Assembly: GCF_014201615.1 (NCBI RefSeq)
Contig: NZ_JACHEU010000001.1
Location: 763,631 to 827,630, forward strand
Length of the DNA stretch: 64,000 nt
Direction of reading: 5' to 3'
Origin: Aquamicrobium lusatiense
Lineage (GTDB): Bacteria > Pseudomonadota > Alphaproteobacteria > Rhizobiales > Rhizobiaceae
Positions within the stretch are counted from its first letter, which is position 1. Every line of letters begins with the position of its first letter. The position numbers and the translations under genes are program-made. Shown here in pieces: positions 1-8,946 of this stretch. The notes under the pieces were generated by a model. It saw only the letters and a program-made list of their open reading frames with translations. It searched no databases and was not told where the DNA came from.

Positions 1-568
1 CATCACCGGCCGGCGTCGCCGTGGTGCGCACATCGGCCAGCGAGGAGCCGGCCTGCGGCTCGGTCAGCACCATGGTGCCGAAATAGCGGCCCTCGCGCAT
101 TGGCCGCTCGAACAGCCGCTTCTGATCCGGCGTGCCGAAGGAAGCGATGATGTTGGCGGCCGCCGCCGTCAGCGAGGTGTAGCTCTTGGTGGCGATGTTG
201 GAGGCGGCAAACAGCGCCCCGGCACCCATATGCACCGCGAACGGCAATTGCATGCCGCCGTCCTCGTAATCGGCGGTCGCGGCGGAAAAGCCGGCTTCGG
301 CGAAATGGCGCAGCGCCTCCTTCACTTCCGGGATCACCACCGCCTTGCCATTCTCGAAACGCGGCTCGTTCTCGTCGCTCTTGCGGGCATGAGGGGCGAA
401 GTGCTGGCCGGCCACATCCCGTGCTGTACGCAGCACGGCGGCGAAGGTTTCGCGCGAATGGTCGGCAAAGCGCGGCCGCTCCGTCAACTTCTGCACGTCG
501 AGCAGGTCGAACAGCAGGAATTCGAGTTCATCGGCCATGACGGCCAGTGCATTTTCCTGAAGGGCCAT
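1..568 (-). CDS. acyl-CoA dehydrogenase, N-terminal part (truncated by window edge)
   Basis: Flavin-dependent acyl-CoA dehydrogenase, the first oxidation step of fatty-acid beta-oxidation. Only about 189 N-terminal residues are inside the window; the rest lies to the left. Translation from the ATG at 566-568 gives an alpha-helical start (MALQENALAVMADELEF), a mid-domain with AAANIIASFGTPDQ, and the family hallmark MVLTEPQAGSSLADVRTTA, which lines the FAD/substrate pocket. The start is uncertain: a second in-frame ATG lies ten codons later (536-538) and neither has a strong ribosome binding site. The gene is third in a minus-strand unit after the FadB-like enzyme and thiolase, about 100 bases behind the thiolase stop with a hairpin between. 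The long N-terminal extension before the catalytic core suggests the roughly 600-residue class found in such operons, but this cannot be confirmed here. Confidence 0.9.
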   Translation of the reverse strand, partial: MALQENALAVMADELEFLLFDLLDVQKLTERPRFADHSRETFAAVLRTARDVAGQHFAPHARKSDENEPRFENGKAVVIPEVKEALRHFAEAGFSAATADYEDGGMQLPFAVHMGAGALFAASNIATKSYTSLTAAAANIIASFGTPDQKRLFERPMREGRYFGTMVLTEPQAGSSLADVRTTATPAGD

Positions 569-630
569 GAAGGGTCTCGCTGGCGCACCTTGGCGCGAGT
601 TCGGGTTCCGGGTTGTCGCGTGGGGAGAAG

Positions 631-652
631 GGGCAGGCCGTGAAGCCTGCCC
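631..652 (-). terminator. intergenic hairpin between thiolase and acyl-CoA dehydrogenase
   Basis: A perfect 8-bp inverted repeat (gggcaggc / gcctgccc) with a 6-base loop sits 18 bases after the thiolase stop. No T-run follows on the minus strand, so it looks more like an mRNA processing or stability hairpin inside the operon than a full intrinsic terminator. Confidence 0.45.
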
Positions 653-669
653 ACATGATTAGCCGGCTG

Positions 670-1851
670 TCATGCGACTTCGAACAAACCCGCCGCGCCC
701 ATGCCGCCGCCCACGCACATGGTGACGACCGCATAGCGGGCGTTGCGACGCCTGCCCTCGATCAGCACATGGCCGACCTGACGCGAGCCGGTGGCGCCGT
801 AGGGATGGCCGATGGCGATGGAGCCGCCATTGACGTTGAGCTTTTCCATCGGAATGCCGAGCGTGTCGCGGCAGTAAACGACCTGGCTGGCGAAGGCTTC
901 GTTGAGCTCCCACAGGTCGATGTCGTCGATCGTCAGGCCGTTGCGCTCCAGAAGGCGGGGGACCGCATAGACGGGGCCGATGCCCATTTCGTCCGGCTTG
1001 CAGCCGGCGACGGCGAAGCCGCGGAAGATGCCGAGTGGTTGCAAGCCGCGCTTCTCGGCAAGCTTCGCGTCCATCACCACGCAGGCCGATGCGCCATCGG
1101 ACAGCTGGCTGGCATTGCCGGCAGTGATGAATTTTTCGGGCCCTCTCACCGGCTCCAGCTTTGCAAGGCCCTCGATGGTCGTGTCTGGGCGGTTGCACTC
1201 GTCCTGATGGAGCATGACCTCCTGCTGCGACGTGGTCCCGGTCGCCTTGTCGAACACCAGCTTGGTGGTGGCGAGCGGCACGATCTCGTCGTCGAAGCGC
1301 CCGGCCTGCTGCGCGGCTGCCGTGCGCTGCTGGCTGAACAGGGCGTATTCGTCCTGAGCCTGCCGGCTTACGCCATAGCGCTCGGCGACGATGTCGGCGG
1401 TTTCGATCATCGGCAGATAGACGTCCGGCCGGTGCTTGCCGAGCCACGGCTCGATGCCGAGATGCTTGTTGACGTCGTTCTGGATGAGGCTGATCGAGTC
1501 CAGCCCGCCGGCGACCATCACCGGTACCTTGTCGACGATGATGCGCTGGGCGGCGATGGCGATGGCCTGCAGGCCAGACGAGCAGAAGCGGTTGATGCTG
1601 AGCCCGGAAACGGTATCGGGCAGTCCGGCGCGCAGGGCGCACAGCCGCGCCATGTTCTTGCCCTGCGGCCCCTCATGGAAGGTGGCGCCGAGAACGAGGT
1701 CCTCGACCTCATCCTTGTCGATGCCGGCCCGTGCCACGGCATTGCCGACGACATGCGCGCCCAGTTCGAGGCTGTGGGTGTTGTTGAACGCGCCCCGGAA
1801 CGACTTGGCGAGCGGGGTGCGGGCGGTGGAAACGACGACGGCTTCGGTCAT
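670..1851 (-). CDS. fadA: acetyl-CoA C-acyltransferase (thiolase)
   Basis: Thiolase of 393 residues, the normal length for the family, carrying out the last step of beta-oxidation (3-ketoacyl-CoA + CoA to acyl-CoA + acetyl-CoA). The nucleophile is Cys90 in NRFCSSGLQ; the second catalytic region is His349 in [10 protein letters not shown], and the general-acid Cys379 is in [12 protein letters not shown] near the C-terminus. The ATG is 21 bases downstream of the FadB-like stop, indicating co-transcription. Biosynthetic (PhaA-like) thiolases share these motifs; the pairing with a bifunctional hydratase/dehydrogenase and an acyl-CoA dehydrogenase favours a degradative role. Confidence 0.93.
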   Translation of the reverse strand: MTEAVVVSTARTPLAKSFRGAFNNTHSLELGAHVVGNAVARAGIDKDEVEDLVLGATFHEGPQGKNMARLCALRAGLPDTVSGLSINRFCSSGLQAIAIAAQRIIVDKVPVMVAGGLDSISLIQNDVNKHLGIEPWLGKHRPDVYLPMIETADIVAERYGVSRQAQDEYALFSQQRTAAAQQAGRFDDEIVPLATTKLVFDKATGTTSQQEVMLHQDECNRPDTTIEGLAKLEPVRGPEKFITAGNASQLSDGASACVVMDAKLAEKRGLQPLGIFRGFAVAGCKPDEMGIGPVYAVPRLLERNGLTIDDIDLWELNEAFASQVVYCRDTLGIPMEKLNVNGGSIAIGHPYGATGSRQVGHVLIEGRRRNARYAVVTMCVGGGMGAAGLFEVA

Positions 1852-1872
1852 GGCAAGTGGCTCCGGCGAGGG

Positions 1873-3969
1873 TTACAGCGAGGCGAAGGTCTGGCCGGCT
1901 TTCGCCAGCCGCTCCAGCAGGGGCGATGGCTTCCAGTGCGGCTCGCCGGTCTTGTCATGCAGCGCCACAAGCGTGTCATGGATCTTGCCGAGACCCACCT
2001 GATCGGCCCAGAACATCGGTCCGCCGCGATAGGCGGGGAAGCCGTAGCCGTGCAGCCAGATGACGTCGATGTCGACCGCCCGCAGGGCAACGCCTTCCTC
2101 AAGGATGCGTGCACCCTCGTTGACCATGGCGTAGAGGCAGCGTTCGAGAATTTCCTGATCGTCGATCGGGCGCGGTGCAATGCCGGCTTCGCGGCGGTAA
2201 TCCTCCAGTATCTTCGCCACTTCCGGATCGGGGCGTGGCGTGCGGTCGCCCTGCTCGTAGCGATAGATGCCGGCTCCGGTCTTCTGGCCATAGCGGCCGA
2301 GTTCGGCGATGCGGTCCAGCCAGTTGGGGGCGATGGCGTCCGGCGCGCCGGCCTTGCGGCGTTCCTGCCTGATACGCCAGCCGACATCCACGCCGGCAAG
2401 ATCGCTCATCGCGAAATGCCCCATGGGGAAGCCGAAGCCCTTGAGCACGGCATCGACCTGCTCGGGTGCCGCACCTTCCTCGACCAGCGACATCGCCTCG
2501 CGGCCGCGCTGATGCAGCATGCGGTTGCCGACGAAGCCGTAGCAGACGCCGACCAGAACGCCGACCTTGCCGATGCGGCGGGCCACATCCATGATTGTGG
2601 CGATCACGTCGTCGCTGGTCTTTTCGCCACGGACATTTTCCAGCAGGCGCATGATGTTGGCCGGGCTGAAGAAGTGCATGCCGCACACGTCCTGCGGACG
2701 CGAGGTGGCTTCGGCGATGGCGTCGACATCGAGCGTCGAGGTGTTGGTGGCCAGGATCGCTCCCTGCTTGCAGACCCTGTCGAGCGCGGCGAAGATTTTC
2801 TTCTTCAGCTCCATATCCTCGAACACGGCCTCGATCACCAGATCGGCGTCTGACAGCGCATCGACCGATTCCGCCGGCTGCACCAGTGCAATGCGGCGCT
2901 CCGCCTCTTCGGCACTGATGCGGCCCTTTTTGGCGTTGCCCTCATAGGTGCGGCGCACATTGGCAAGGCCGGCCTGAAGGGCTTCGGGCTTGGCGTCGAC
3001 CAGCGTGACGGGAATGCCGGCGCTGGCAAAGCACATGGCGATGCCGCTGCCCATGGTGCCGGCGCCGATGACGCCAACCTTTTCCACCTTGCGCAGCGGC
3101 GTTCCGGCCGGCAGCGAGGGGATCTTGGCCACTTCGCGCTCGCCGAAGAAGGCGTGGATGAGGCCGGCGCGCTGCGGCGAGGCCATGCATTCCTGAAACA
3201 GGGCGCGCTCGCGGGCGAGGCCCTCGGTGAAGGGAAACTGCACGGCTGCCTCGACGGCATCGACGCAGCGCTGTGGCGAGAACAGGTTGGGCTTTTCCTT
3301 CGCAAGCTTTGCGCGGGCGGCGGCAAACACGGCCGGATCGGTGTTGGCGATCCTGTCGGTACGGCTGCTGACGGGCGTGGCGGTCAGCTTGTCCACGCCG
3401 GTCTTTTCGATGAAATCGAGCGCGGCATCCAGAGCGATGCCGTCCGGATAGACTGCATCGACGATGCCAAGCTCAAGAGCTTCTGCCGCTTCCACCGGAT
3501 TGCCGGTGACGATCATGTCCAGCGCCCGTTCCGCGCCGGTCAGGCGTGGCAGGCGCTGCGTGCCGCCGGCGCCCGGCAATAGGCCGAGCTTGACTTCGGG
3601 CAGGCCGATTTTGGTGCCGGCAAGCGCCACGCGATAGTGGCACCCCATGGGCAGTTCCAGCCCGCCGCCAAGGGCGGTTCCGTGCAGCGCGGCCACGATC
3701 GGCTTCGCGCTCCGGTCGAAAGCAGCGATGACCTCGGGAAGGGTCGGCGCCTGCGAAGGCTTGCCGAACTCGCGGATATCTGCCCCGGCGGTGAAGATGC
3801 GTCCGGCCGAGTTGAGCACGATGGCTTCGACCTGCGGGTCGCGTCCGGCTTCTTCCAGCGCGGCGACCAGTCCCACGCGCACCGCATGTCCAAGCGCGTT
3901 CACGGGCGGGCTGTCGATGGTGATGATGCCGATGCGCGCGCGGCGCTCGAAACTGACCGGATTATCCAT
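1873..3969 (-). CDS. fadB: bifunctional enoyl-CoA hydratase / 3-hydroxyacyl-CoA dehydrogenase
   Basis: Multifunctional beta-oxidation protein of 698 residues. Residues 1-190 are a crotonase fold, with an oxyanion segment near residue 100 (TALGGGLELPMG) and candidate acid residues Glu105 and Glu125 (IGLPEVKLG). From about residue 295 a Rossmann NAD domain begins (GVIGAGTMGSG), followed by the 3HCDH C-terminal repeats (GFVGNRML, GYGFPAYRGGPM). The start at ATG 3967-3969 is chosen because GGGAGAAGG precedes it; a longer frame to 4032 would run through the promoter. It is the first gene of the beta-oxidation operon and is read from the promoter at 4004-4032. It could be named FadB or FadJ. Confidence 0.93.
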   Translation of the reverse strand: MDNPVSFERRARIGIITIDSPPVNALGHAVRVGLVAALEEAGRDPQVEAIVLNSAGRIFTAGADIREFGKPSQAPTLPEVIAAFDRSAKPIVAALHGTALGGGLELPMGCHYRVALAGTKIGLPEVKLGLLPGAGGTQRLPRLTGAERALDMIVTGNPVEAAEALELGIVDAVYPDGIALDAALDFIEKTGVDKLTATPVSSRTDRIANTDPAVFAAARAKLAKEKPNLFSPQRCVDAVEAAVQFPFTEGLARERALFQECMASPQRAGLIHAFFGEREVAKIPSLPAGTPLRKVEKVGVIGAGTMGSGIAMCFASAGIPVTLVDAKPEALQAGLANVRRTYEGNAKKGRISAEEAERRIALVQPAESVDALSDADLVIEAVFEDMELKKKIFAALDRVCKQGAILATNTSTLDVDAIAEATSRPQDVCGMHFFSPANIMRLLENVRGEKTSDDVIATIMDVARRIGKVGVLVGVCYGFVGNRMLHQRGREAMSLVEEGAAPEQVDAVLKGFGFPMGHFAMSDLAGVDVGWRIRQERRKAGAPDAIAPNWLDRIAELGRYGQKTGAGIYRYEQGDRTPRPDPEVAKILEDYRREAGIAPRPIDDQEILERCLYAMVNEGARILEEGVALRAVDIDVIWLHGYGFPAYRGGPMFWADQVGLGKIHDTLVALHDKTGEPHWKPSPLLERLAKAGQTFASL

Positions 3970-4003
3970 GGCTGTGCACCTTCTCCCTGTGGCTTCAGAC
4001 GGT

Positions 4004-4032
4004 TCTATAGAAACGAACCGGCTTCTCGTCAA
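4004..4032 (-). promoter_or_regulatory. sigma-70-type promoter of the beta-oxidation operon
   Basis: On the minus strand, TTGACG (4027-4032) and TATAGA (4004-4009) are separated by exactly 17 bases, about 35 bases upstream of the fadB ATG. The -10 box lies inside a 10-bp palindrome TTCTATAGAA. Confidence 0.7.
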
Positions 4033-4035
4033 TAT

Positions 4036-4054
4036 TGCGGAATTTAATTCCGCA
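4036..4054. promoter_or_regulatory. 19-bp palindrome upstream of the fadB -35 box (candidate operator)
   Basis: TGCGGAATT-T-AATTCCGCA: 9-bp arms around a single central base, 3 bases upstream of the -35 box. A further half-site, TTGTGGAAT, follows directly. The shape (GGAA/TTCC arms) is reminiscent of IclR-family operators, but the regulator is not in the window. Confidence 0.55.
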
Positions 4055-4126
4055 TTGTGGAATATGAGCCGGGAGCGGTCTTTCTTATCGCTGGAATTCC
4101 GCGCTGGTTTCGGCCATTCAGCGCAC

Positions 4127-4165
4127 TTTACTTACCTTATGGTAATTTTACCATCCAAAAGTAAA
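4127..4165. promoter_or_regulatory. concentric AT-rich palindrome upstream of the GMC oxidoreductase
   Basis: An inner inverted repeat ATGGTAA-TT-TTACCAT (4139-4154) is nested in an outer pair TTTACT (4127-4132) and AGTAAA (4160-4165) with nearly the same centre. It lies in the divergent region, about 130 bases before the GMC start. Likely an operator; the protein that binds it is unknown. Confidence 0.5.
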
Positions 4166-4291
4166 ATAATATGGAAGTTGCTCTCCCGACACAAATGAAG
4201 GTACCGGAAGACGGTGCCCGTTATGGGCCAGCGGCCGAATTCCATTGCGCTTCGGCTTGCGCGATGATCGGTTCTCGACCAAGAATTCGGC

Positions 4292-5941
4292 ATGGGAACA
4301 GATCGCATGCCGGGTGGCCTCGACGCTGCCGACCAGGGGGCCGACCAGGGAGAATGGGATTACATCGTTGTCGGTGCCGGTTCGGCCGGCTGCGTGCTCG
4401 CCAACCGGCTGAGCGTGGATCCGAAAAACCGGGTGCTGCTGCTGGAGGCGGGCGGCAGCGACAATTACCATTGGGTGCATATCCCGGTCGGCTATCTCTA
4501 CTGCATCGGCAATCCGCGCACCGACTGGTGCTATCGCACGGCAGAAGAGGCGGGCCTCAACGGCCGCTCGCTGCTCTACCCGCGCGGCAAGGTTCTCGGC
4601 GGCTGTTCCTCCATCAATGGCATGATCTACATGCGCGGACAGGCGCGCGACTACGACCGCTGGCGCCAGATGGGCAATCCCGGCTGGGGCTGGGACGACG
4701 TGCTGCCGCTGTTTCGCCGCTCGGAGGATCACTATCTCCACGACAATGCAAGCCATGGCCGTGGCGGGCCGCTGCGCGTCGAGCGCCAGCGTCTGAGCTG
4801 GCCGATCCTCGATGCGGTGACTGAAGCCGCCGCCGAACTCGGTATTCCGGCAAGCGAGGATTTCAATGCCGGCGACAATGAGGGCGCCGGCTATTTCGAG
4901 GTCAACCAGAAGAACGGCGTGCGCTTCAGTGCCGCCCGCGCCTTCCTGAAACCCATCCGCAATCGGCCCAATCTGCGCATCGTCACCCATGCAGCCGCCG
5001 AGCGCATCCTCTTCGATGGCAAGAAGGCAACGGCGCTCCTCTATCGGGGGCGGGACGGACGGCTTTGCAGCGCCCGCATCGGGCGCGAGCTGCTTCTGTC
5101 GGCAGGCGCGATCAACTCGCCGCAGCTTCTGCAACTGTCCGGTGTCGGGCCGGCCGGCCTGCTGAAGGCCAACGGCATCGAGGTGCGTCACGAGATGGCA
5201 GGTGTCGGCGAGAATCTGCAGGACCATCTGCAGATCCGCACCGCCTTCCGCATCGAGGGCGCGCGCACGCTGAACGAACGGCAGGCGAGCCTGTGGGGCA
5301 AGGCCGGCATCGCGCTGGAATATGCGCTGAAGCGCTCGGGACCGATGGCGATGGCCCCCAGCCAGTACGGCATCTTCATGCGCTCCGATCCGCGCTTCGA
5401 CACGCCCAACATCGAATTCCACATCCAGCCGCTGTCGCTGGAAACCTTCGGCGAGCCGCTGCACGATTTCCCGGCGGTCACAGTTTCGGTGTGCAATCTG
5501 CGCCCGGAATCACGCGGCCATGTGCGCATCAGTTCCGCCGATCCGCGCCAGCCGCCGCGGATCGCACCGAACTATCTGTCCACCGATGGCGACCGCGAAG
5601 TGGCGGTGCAATGCGTGCAACAGGCGCGAAGGCTGATGGCGACGAAACGTATGAGCGAATTCCGACCGCAAGAGTTCAAGCCCGGCGCGCATATCTCGAC
5701 GCCGGAGGAGCTGTGGCGCGCCGCCGGCGACATCGCCACCACCATCTTCCATCCGGTCGGCACGGCGCGCATGGGCAGCGATGACGATGCCGTGGTCGAT
5801 CCGCAACTGAAGGTGCGCGGACTGGAACGGCTGCGCGTCGTGGATGCCTCGATCATGCCCACCATCGTTTCCGGCAACACCCATGCGCCAACGGTGATGA
5901 TCGCCGAAAAGGCGTCCGACATGATCCTCGCGGCCCGCTAG
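4292..5941 (+). CDS. GMC-family FAD oxidoreductase (choline/alcohol dehydrogenase-like)
   Basis: FAD-dependent glucose-methanol-choline oxidoreductase of about 549 residues, similar in plan to BetA and AlkJ. The N-terminus carries the dinucleotide fold YIVVGAGSAGCVLANRL. Signature 1 (YPRGKVLGGCSSINGM) and signature 2 (GAINSPQLLQLSGVGP) are present. At the C-terminus the catalytic His is in IFHPVGTARMG and the partner in SGNTHAPTVMIAEK. No signal peptide is visible, so it is probably cytoplasmic or peripherally membrane-bound. Two starts are possible: ATG 4292 or ATG 4307, the latter with GGGAA in front. The substrate cannot be told from sequence; a primary alcohol or polyethylene-glycol-type substrate fits as well as choline. 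It is divergent from the beta-oxidation operon, suggesting oxidation of a long-chain alcohol feeding that pathway (inference). Confidence 0.9.
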   Translation: MGTDRMPGGLDAADQGADQGEWDYIVVGAGSAGCVLANRLSVDPKNRVLLLEAGGSDNYHWVHIPVGYLYCIGNPRTDWCYRTAEEAGLNGRSLLYPRGKVLGGCSSINGMIYMRGQARDYDRWRQMGNPGWGWDDVLPLFRRSEDHYLHDNASHGRGGPLRVERQRLSWPILDAVTEAAAELGIPASEDFNAGDNEGAGYFEVNQKNGVRFSAARAFLKPIRNRPNLRIVTHAAAERILFDGKKATALLYRGRDGRLCSARIGRELLLSAGAINSPQLLQLSGVGPAGLLKANGIEVRHEMAGVGENLQDHLQIRTAFRIEGARTLNERQASLWGKAGIALEYALKRSGPMAMAPSQYGIFMRSDPRFDTPNIEFHIQPLSLETFGEPLHDFPAVTVSVCNLRPESRGHVRISSADPRQPPRIAPNYLSTDGDREVAVQCVQQARRLMATKRMSEFRPQEFKPGAHISTPEELWRAAGDIATTIFHPVGTARMGSDDDAVVDPQLKVRGLERLRVVDASIMPTIVSGNTHAPTVMIAEKASDMILAAR

Positions 5942-5990
5942 AGCAGCGGGCGTTCTGACGAACGCAACCCCGCTGCTCCAGCTTGTTTTC
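5942..5990 (+). terminator. terminator of the GMC gene
   Basis: A 10-bp stem (gagcagcggg / cccgctgctc) begins at the stop codon and contains a nested cgttc-tgac-gaacg hairpin. It is followed by a T-rich stretch (cttgttttct). Confidence 0.65.
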
Positions 5991-6051
5991 TCCCGCCGCA
6001 TTTGTGCGATGTCAGACGCTTCCGTCCGACTGAAAAATGCTCTGAAAGCAA

Positions 6052-6085
6052 TTCGGCCGGCAGCGGTGAAGCGCTGCCGGCCGAA
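6052..6085 (-). terminator. terminator of ftsK
   Basis: A perfect 14-bp stem (ttcggccggcagcg / cgctgccggccgaa) with a 6-base loop lies 24 bases past the ftsK stop. On the minus strand it is followed by TTGCTTTC. A weaker hairpin (gtcagacg-cttc-cgtccgac, 6011-6030) lies just beyond. Confidence 0.75.
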
Positions 6086-6109
6086 CTGTTTCTCGCAGCG
6101 TGTCGCGGA

Positions 6110-8704
6110 TCAGTCGAAGCCGCCCTGATCGGCATGGTCGCGCTTGCCCATCAGGATCTCGCGCTTGCCGACGTGGTTGGGCGCACCGACCAGCCCTTCC
6201 TTTTCCATGCGTTCGACCAGCGAGGCGGCGCGGTTGTAGCCGACGCCGAGGCGGCGCTGGATGTAGGAGGTGGAGCACTTCTTGTCGCGCATCACCACCT
6301 TCACCGCCTCTTCGAACAGGCTGTCGCCATCTTCCGCGCCCATGGCGCTCTTGTCGAAGACGGCGCCCTCGTCGACCTCGGGCTCTTCCTCGTCTTCGTC
6401 GGCGGTCACCGTCTCCAGATATTCGGGACGGCCCTGCGTCTTCAGATGCGCCACGACCTGCTCCACCTCGTCGTCGGAGACGAAGGGGCCGTGCACGCGC
6501 GCGATGCGCCCGCCGCCGGCCATGTGCAGCATGTCGCCCTGTCCGAGCAGCTGCTCCGCACCCTGTTCGCCGAGAATGGTGCGGCTGTCGATCTTCGAGG
6601 TGACCTGGAAGGAGATACGGGTCGGGAAGTTCGCCTTGATGGTGCCGGTGATGACGTCCACCGACGGCCGCTGGGTGGCCATGATCAGGTGGATGCCGGC
6701 GGCGCGCGCCATCTGGGCGAGACGCTGGATCGCGCCTTCGATCTCCTTGCCGGCGACCATCATCAGGTCGGCCATCTCGTCGACGATGACGACGATATAG
6801 GGCATCGGCGACAGGTCGATCTCCTGCTCCTCGAAGGTCGGTTCGCCCGTGCCCTTCTCGAAGCCTGTCTGCACCTGCATGACCACGCTTTCGCCCTTGT
6901 CGCGGGCGGCGGCGGCGCGCTGGTTGTAGCCGTCGATGTTGCGCACGCCGAGCTTCGCCATCTTGCGATAGCGGTCTTCCATCTCGCGCACGGCCCATTT
7001 CAGCGCCGTGACTGCCTTCTTGGGATCGGTCACGACGGGGGTCAGCAGATGCGGGATGCCATCATAGACCGACAGTTCCAGCATCTTGGGATCGACCATG
7101 ATGAGGCGGCATTCCTCCGGCTTCAGCCGGTAGAGCAGCGACAGGATCATGGTGTTGATGGCCACTGACTTGCCCGAGCCGGTGGTGCCGGCGACCAGCA
7201 GATGCGGCATCTTGGCAAGCTCGGCGATCACCGGTTCCCCGCCGATGGTCTTGCCGAGGCAGACCGCCAGCTTGGCGCTGCTCTCGCGAAAACTTTCCGA
7301 TTCGATCATCTCGCGGAAATAGACCGTCTCGCGGGTTTCGTTGGGCAGCTCGATGCCGATCACGTTGCGGCCGGGAACCACGGCGACGCGCGCGGAAATG
7401 GCCGACATCGAACGCGCGATGTCCTCGGCGAGATTGATCACGCGGGAAGATTTCACGCCCGGCGCAGGCTCGAATTCATACAGCGTGACGACCGGGCCGG
7501 GGCGGACGTGGATGATCTCGCCGCGCACGCCGAAATCCTCCAGCACGCTTTCGAGAAGATCGGCATTCTGCTCCAGACGCTCCTGCGACATGTAGAAGCC
7601 CTGACCCTCGGGCGCTTCCTGCAGCAGATCCTCGGAAGGGAACTCATAGACATCGCCGGAGATTGCCTGCGTCACGCGCCCGGCCATCGGCAGCGTCGGT
7701 GCGCGCGGGGCCGGCATGGTGATCTCGACCGAGCGCGGCGTGCGGGCAGGCGCTTCCTGCACCGATGCCGCGGGCTGCGGGGCAGCCGTCGCGACGGGCT
7801 CTGACGCCGCTTCGGCCGGCGATGCGGGTGCCGCTTCCACAGTAATGGGAGCCACGGCGGCGGGCTCAGCGGACACAGCCACGGGGGCAGGGGCCGCAAC
7901 CTGTTCCGCCGGTGCTTCGGCCGGCTGGAACTGAACGTTGAACGTGTTGGCCGTCACCGCACATTCGATCACCCGATAAAGCGTGGTGATGTCGGCATTG
8001 CGCAGCGCGGAAGCGGTGATGTGGGCACGTTCGGGCTGCTGTCTGCGCGCCATCGGTGTGAACGGTGCAGCAGATGCGGTGGCTGGTGCAGCCGCGTGGG
8101 GTCTTGCCGTGCCGCCGGTGCTTTCGCCCGCGGGGAATTCAGCCGCGAACTCAAAGAAGGCGTGGTCGGACAGATGGGTCCAGACACTGGCCTGTGTGGG
8201 TTCCGGCTCAGTCCGCGTCTGCGGCTCCACTGCGACCGGGCGCGGCGCTGGGGCCATTTCCGGAATCGGCTCGACGATCCGACCGGCGGCCACGGCCTGA
8301 CGGGTGTTCACGGCAGGTGTCGCAGCGGCAGGTTGCGGTGCGGGCCGGGCCTCCGCCGTGTTGGCTTCAGTGTGCGTGCGGTCCTCGTCATCGCGAATCT
8401 TCCGGATTTCGCGATCCGGCGTGCGGGTGAAGCGCACATTGGGGGCGAGGAAGAAATAGTTCTGATAGGTGGGGCGGGCGAATTCGCCATCGGCTGCGCC
8501 GAAGGTCGGGAACACCTCTCCATTGCCGCGCGCCTGAACGTAGCTGGTGCCAGTGCCTTGCAGATTGCTCATGCGCGGCGCCTGCGGCTGGGGGGCGGCC
8601 TGCTGATATGCGGGCGCGCGCTGTTCCTGCCGAACGGGCTGCGGATCTTCATCCTGCGAAACCATGTTCGAAAAGTTAGCCCGGGATAGACGCATGGATG
8701 ACAT
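6110..8704 (-). CDS. ftsK: FtsK/SpoIIIE-family DNA translocase without a membrane domain
   Basis: Hexameric ATP-driven DNA pump that moves and resolves chromosome ends at division. The motor carries Walker [10 protein letters not shown] (about residue 510), Walker [15 protein letters not shown], the [12 protein letters not shown] segment, and a C-terminal winged-helix gamma domain ([17 protein letters not shown]) that reads oriented skewed DNA motifs. Length is about 864 residues. The first 370 or so are Pro/Ala/Glu-rich and low-complexity, and no transmembrane helix is visible, unlike canonical FtsK with four helices. The frame opens at a TTG (8734); ATG 8704 is preferred, ATG 8695 also possible. 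Many Rhizobiales carry a second, membrane-anchored FtsK elsewhere, so this is probably the soluble paralogue. Confidence 0.88.
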   Translation of the reverse strand: MSSMRLSRANFSNMVSQDEDPQPVRQEQRAPAYQQAAPQPQAPRMSNLQGTGTSYVQARGNGEVFPTFGAADGEFARPTYQNYFFLAPNVRFTRTPDREIRKIRDDEDRTHTEANTAEARPAPQPAAATPAVNTRQAVAAGRIVEPIPEMAPAPRPVAVEPQTRTEPEPTQASVWTHLSDHAFFEFAAEFPAGESTGGTARPHAAAPATASAAPFTPMARRQQPERAHITASALRNADITTLYRVIECAVTANTFNVQFQPAEAPAEQVAAPAPVAVSAEPAAVAPITVEAAPASPAEAASEPVATAAPQPAASVQEAPARTPRSVEITMPAPRAPTLPMAGRVTQAISGDVYEFPSEDLLQEAPEGQGFYMSQERLEQNADLLESVLEDFGVRGEIIHVRPGPVVTLYEFEPAPGVKSSRVINLAEDIARSMSAISARVAVVPGRNVIGIELPNETRETVYFREMIESESFRESSAKLAVCLGKTIGGEPVIAELAKMPHLLVAGTTGSGKSVAINTMILSLLYRLKPEECRLIMVDPKMLELSVYDGIPHLLTPVVTDPKKAVTALKWAVREMEDRYRKMAKLGVRNIDGYNQRAAAARDKGESVVMQVQTGFEKGTGEPTFEEQEIDLSPMPYIVVIVDEMADLMMVAGKEIEGAIQRLAQMARAAGIHLIMATQRPSVDVITGTIKANFPTRISFQVTSKIDSRTILGEQGAEQLLGQGDMLHMAGGGRIARVHGPFVSDDEVEQVVAHLKTQGRPEYLETVTADEDEEEPEVDEGAVFDKSAMGAEDGDSLFEEAVKVVMRDKKCSTSYIQRRLGVGYNRAASLVERMEKEGLVGAPNHVGKREILMGKRDHADQGGFD

Positions 8705-8831
8705 TTCAAGACTCGCCGATTGACTGCACCCCAAGCAATAGGAACCGATGGTTAACAGGTCCTTCCTGAGAGGCGTGCAGTCGCAAAATATCGACGGTCC
8801 GGATGGTCAGAGCGTCCCGATTGGGGACATG

Positions 8832-8940
8832 CTGCCACAAAAGGCAGACGAGGCGGGCCAGGCAGGCCCGCCTCGCCGTCGGCAAGTTCGGAAAAGATTG
8901 ACGTTGCGATGATCAGGCGGGATGCCGTTGCTGCATCCCG
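8832..8940 (-). terminator. run of three hairpins after the dehydratase gene
   Basis: Directly after the 8947 stop, read on the minus strand, come: cgggatgc / gcatcccg (8918-8940); a perfect 10-bp stem gaggcgggcc / ggcccgcctc with a 5-base loop (8850-8874); and ctgcc / ggcag (8832-8847). The middle hairpin is followed by GTCTGCCTTTTG. Together they probably end the transporter operon and insulate ftsK. Confidence 0.6.
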
Positions 8941-8946
8941 TCAGGG

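Noticed and set aside
613..2853. 746-codon plus-strand frame opposite thiolase and fadB
   Set aside because: Shadow of two well-supported genes; no domain-like sequence or ribosome binding site.
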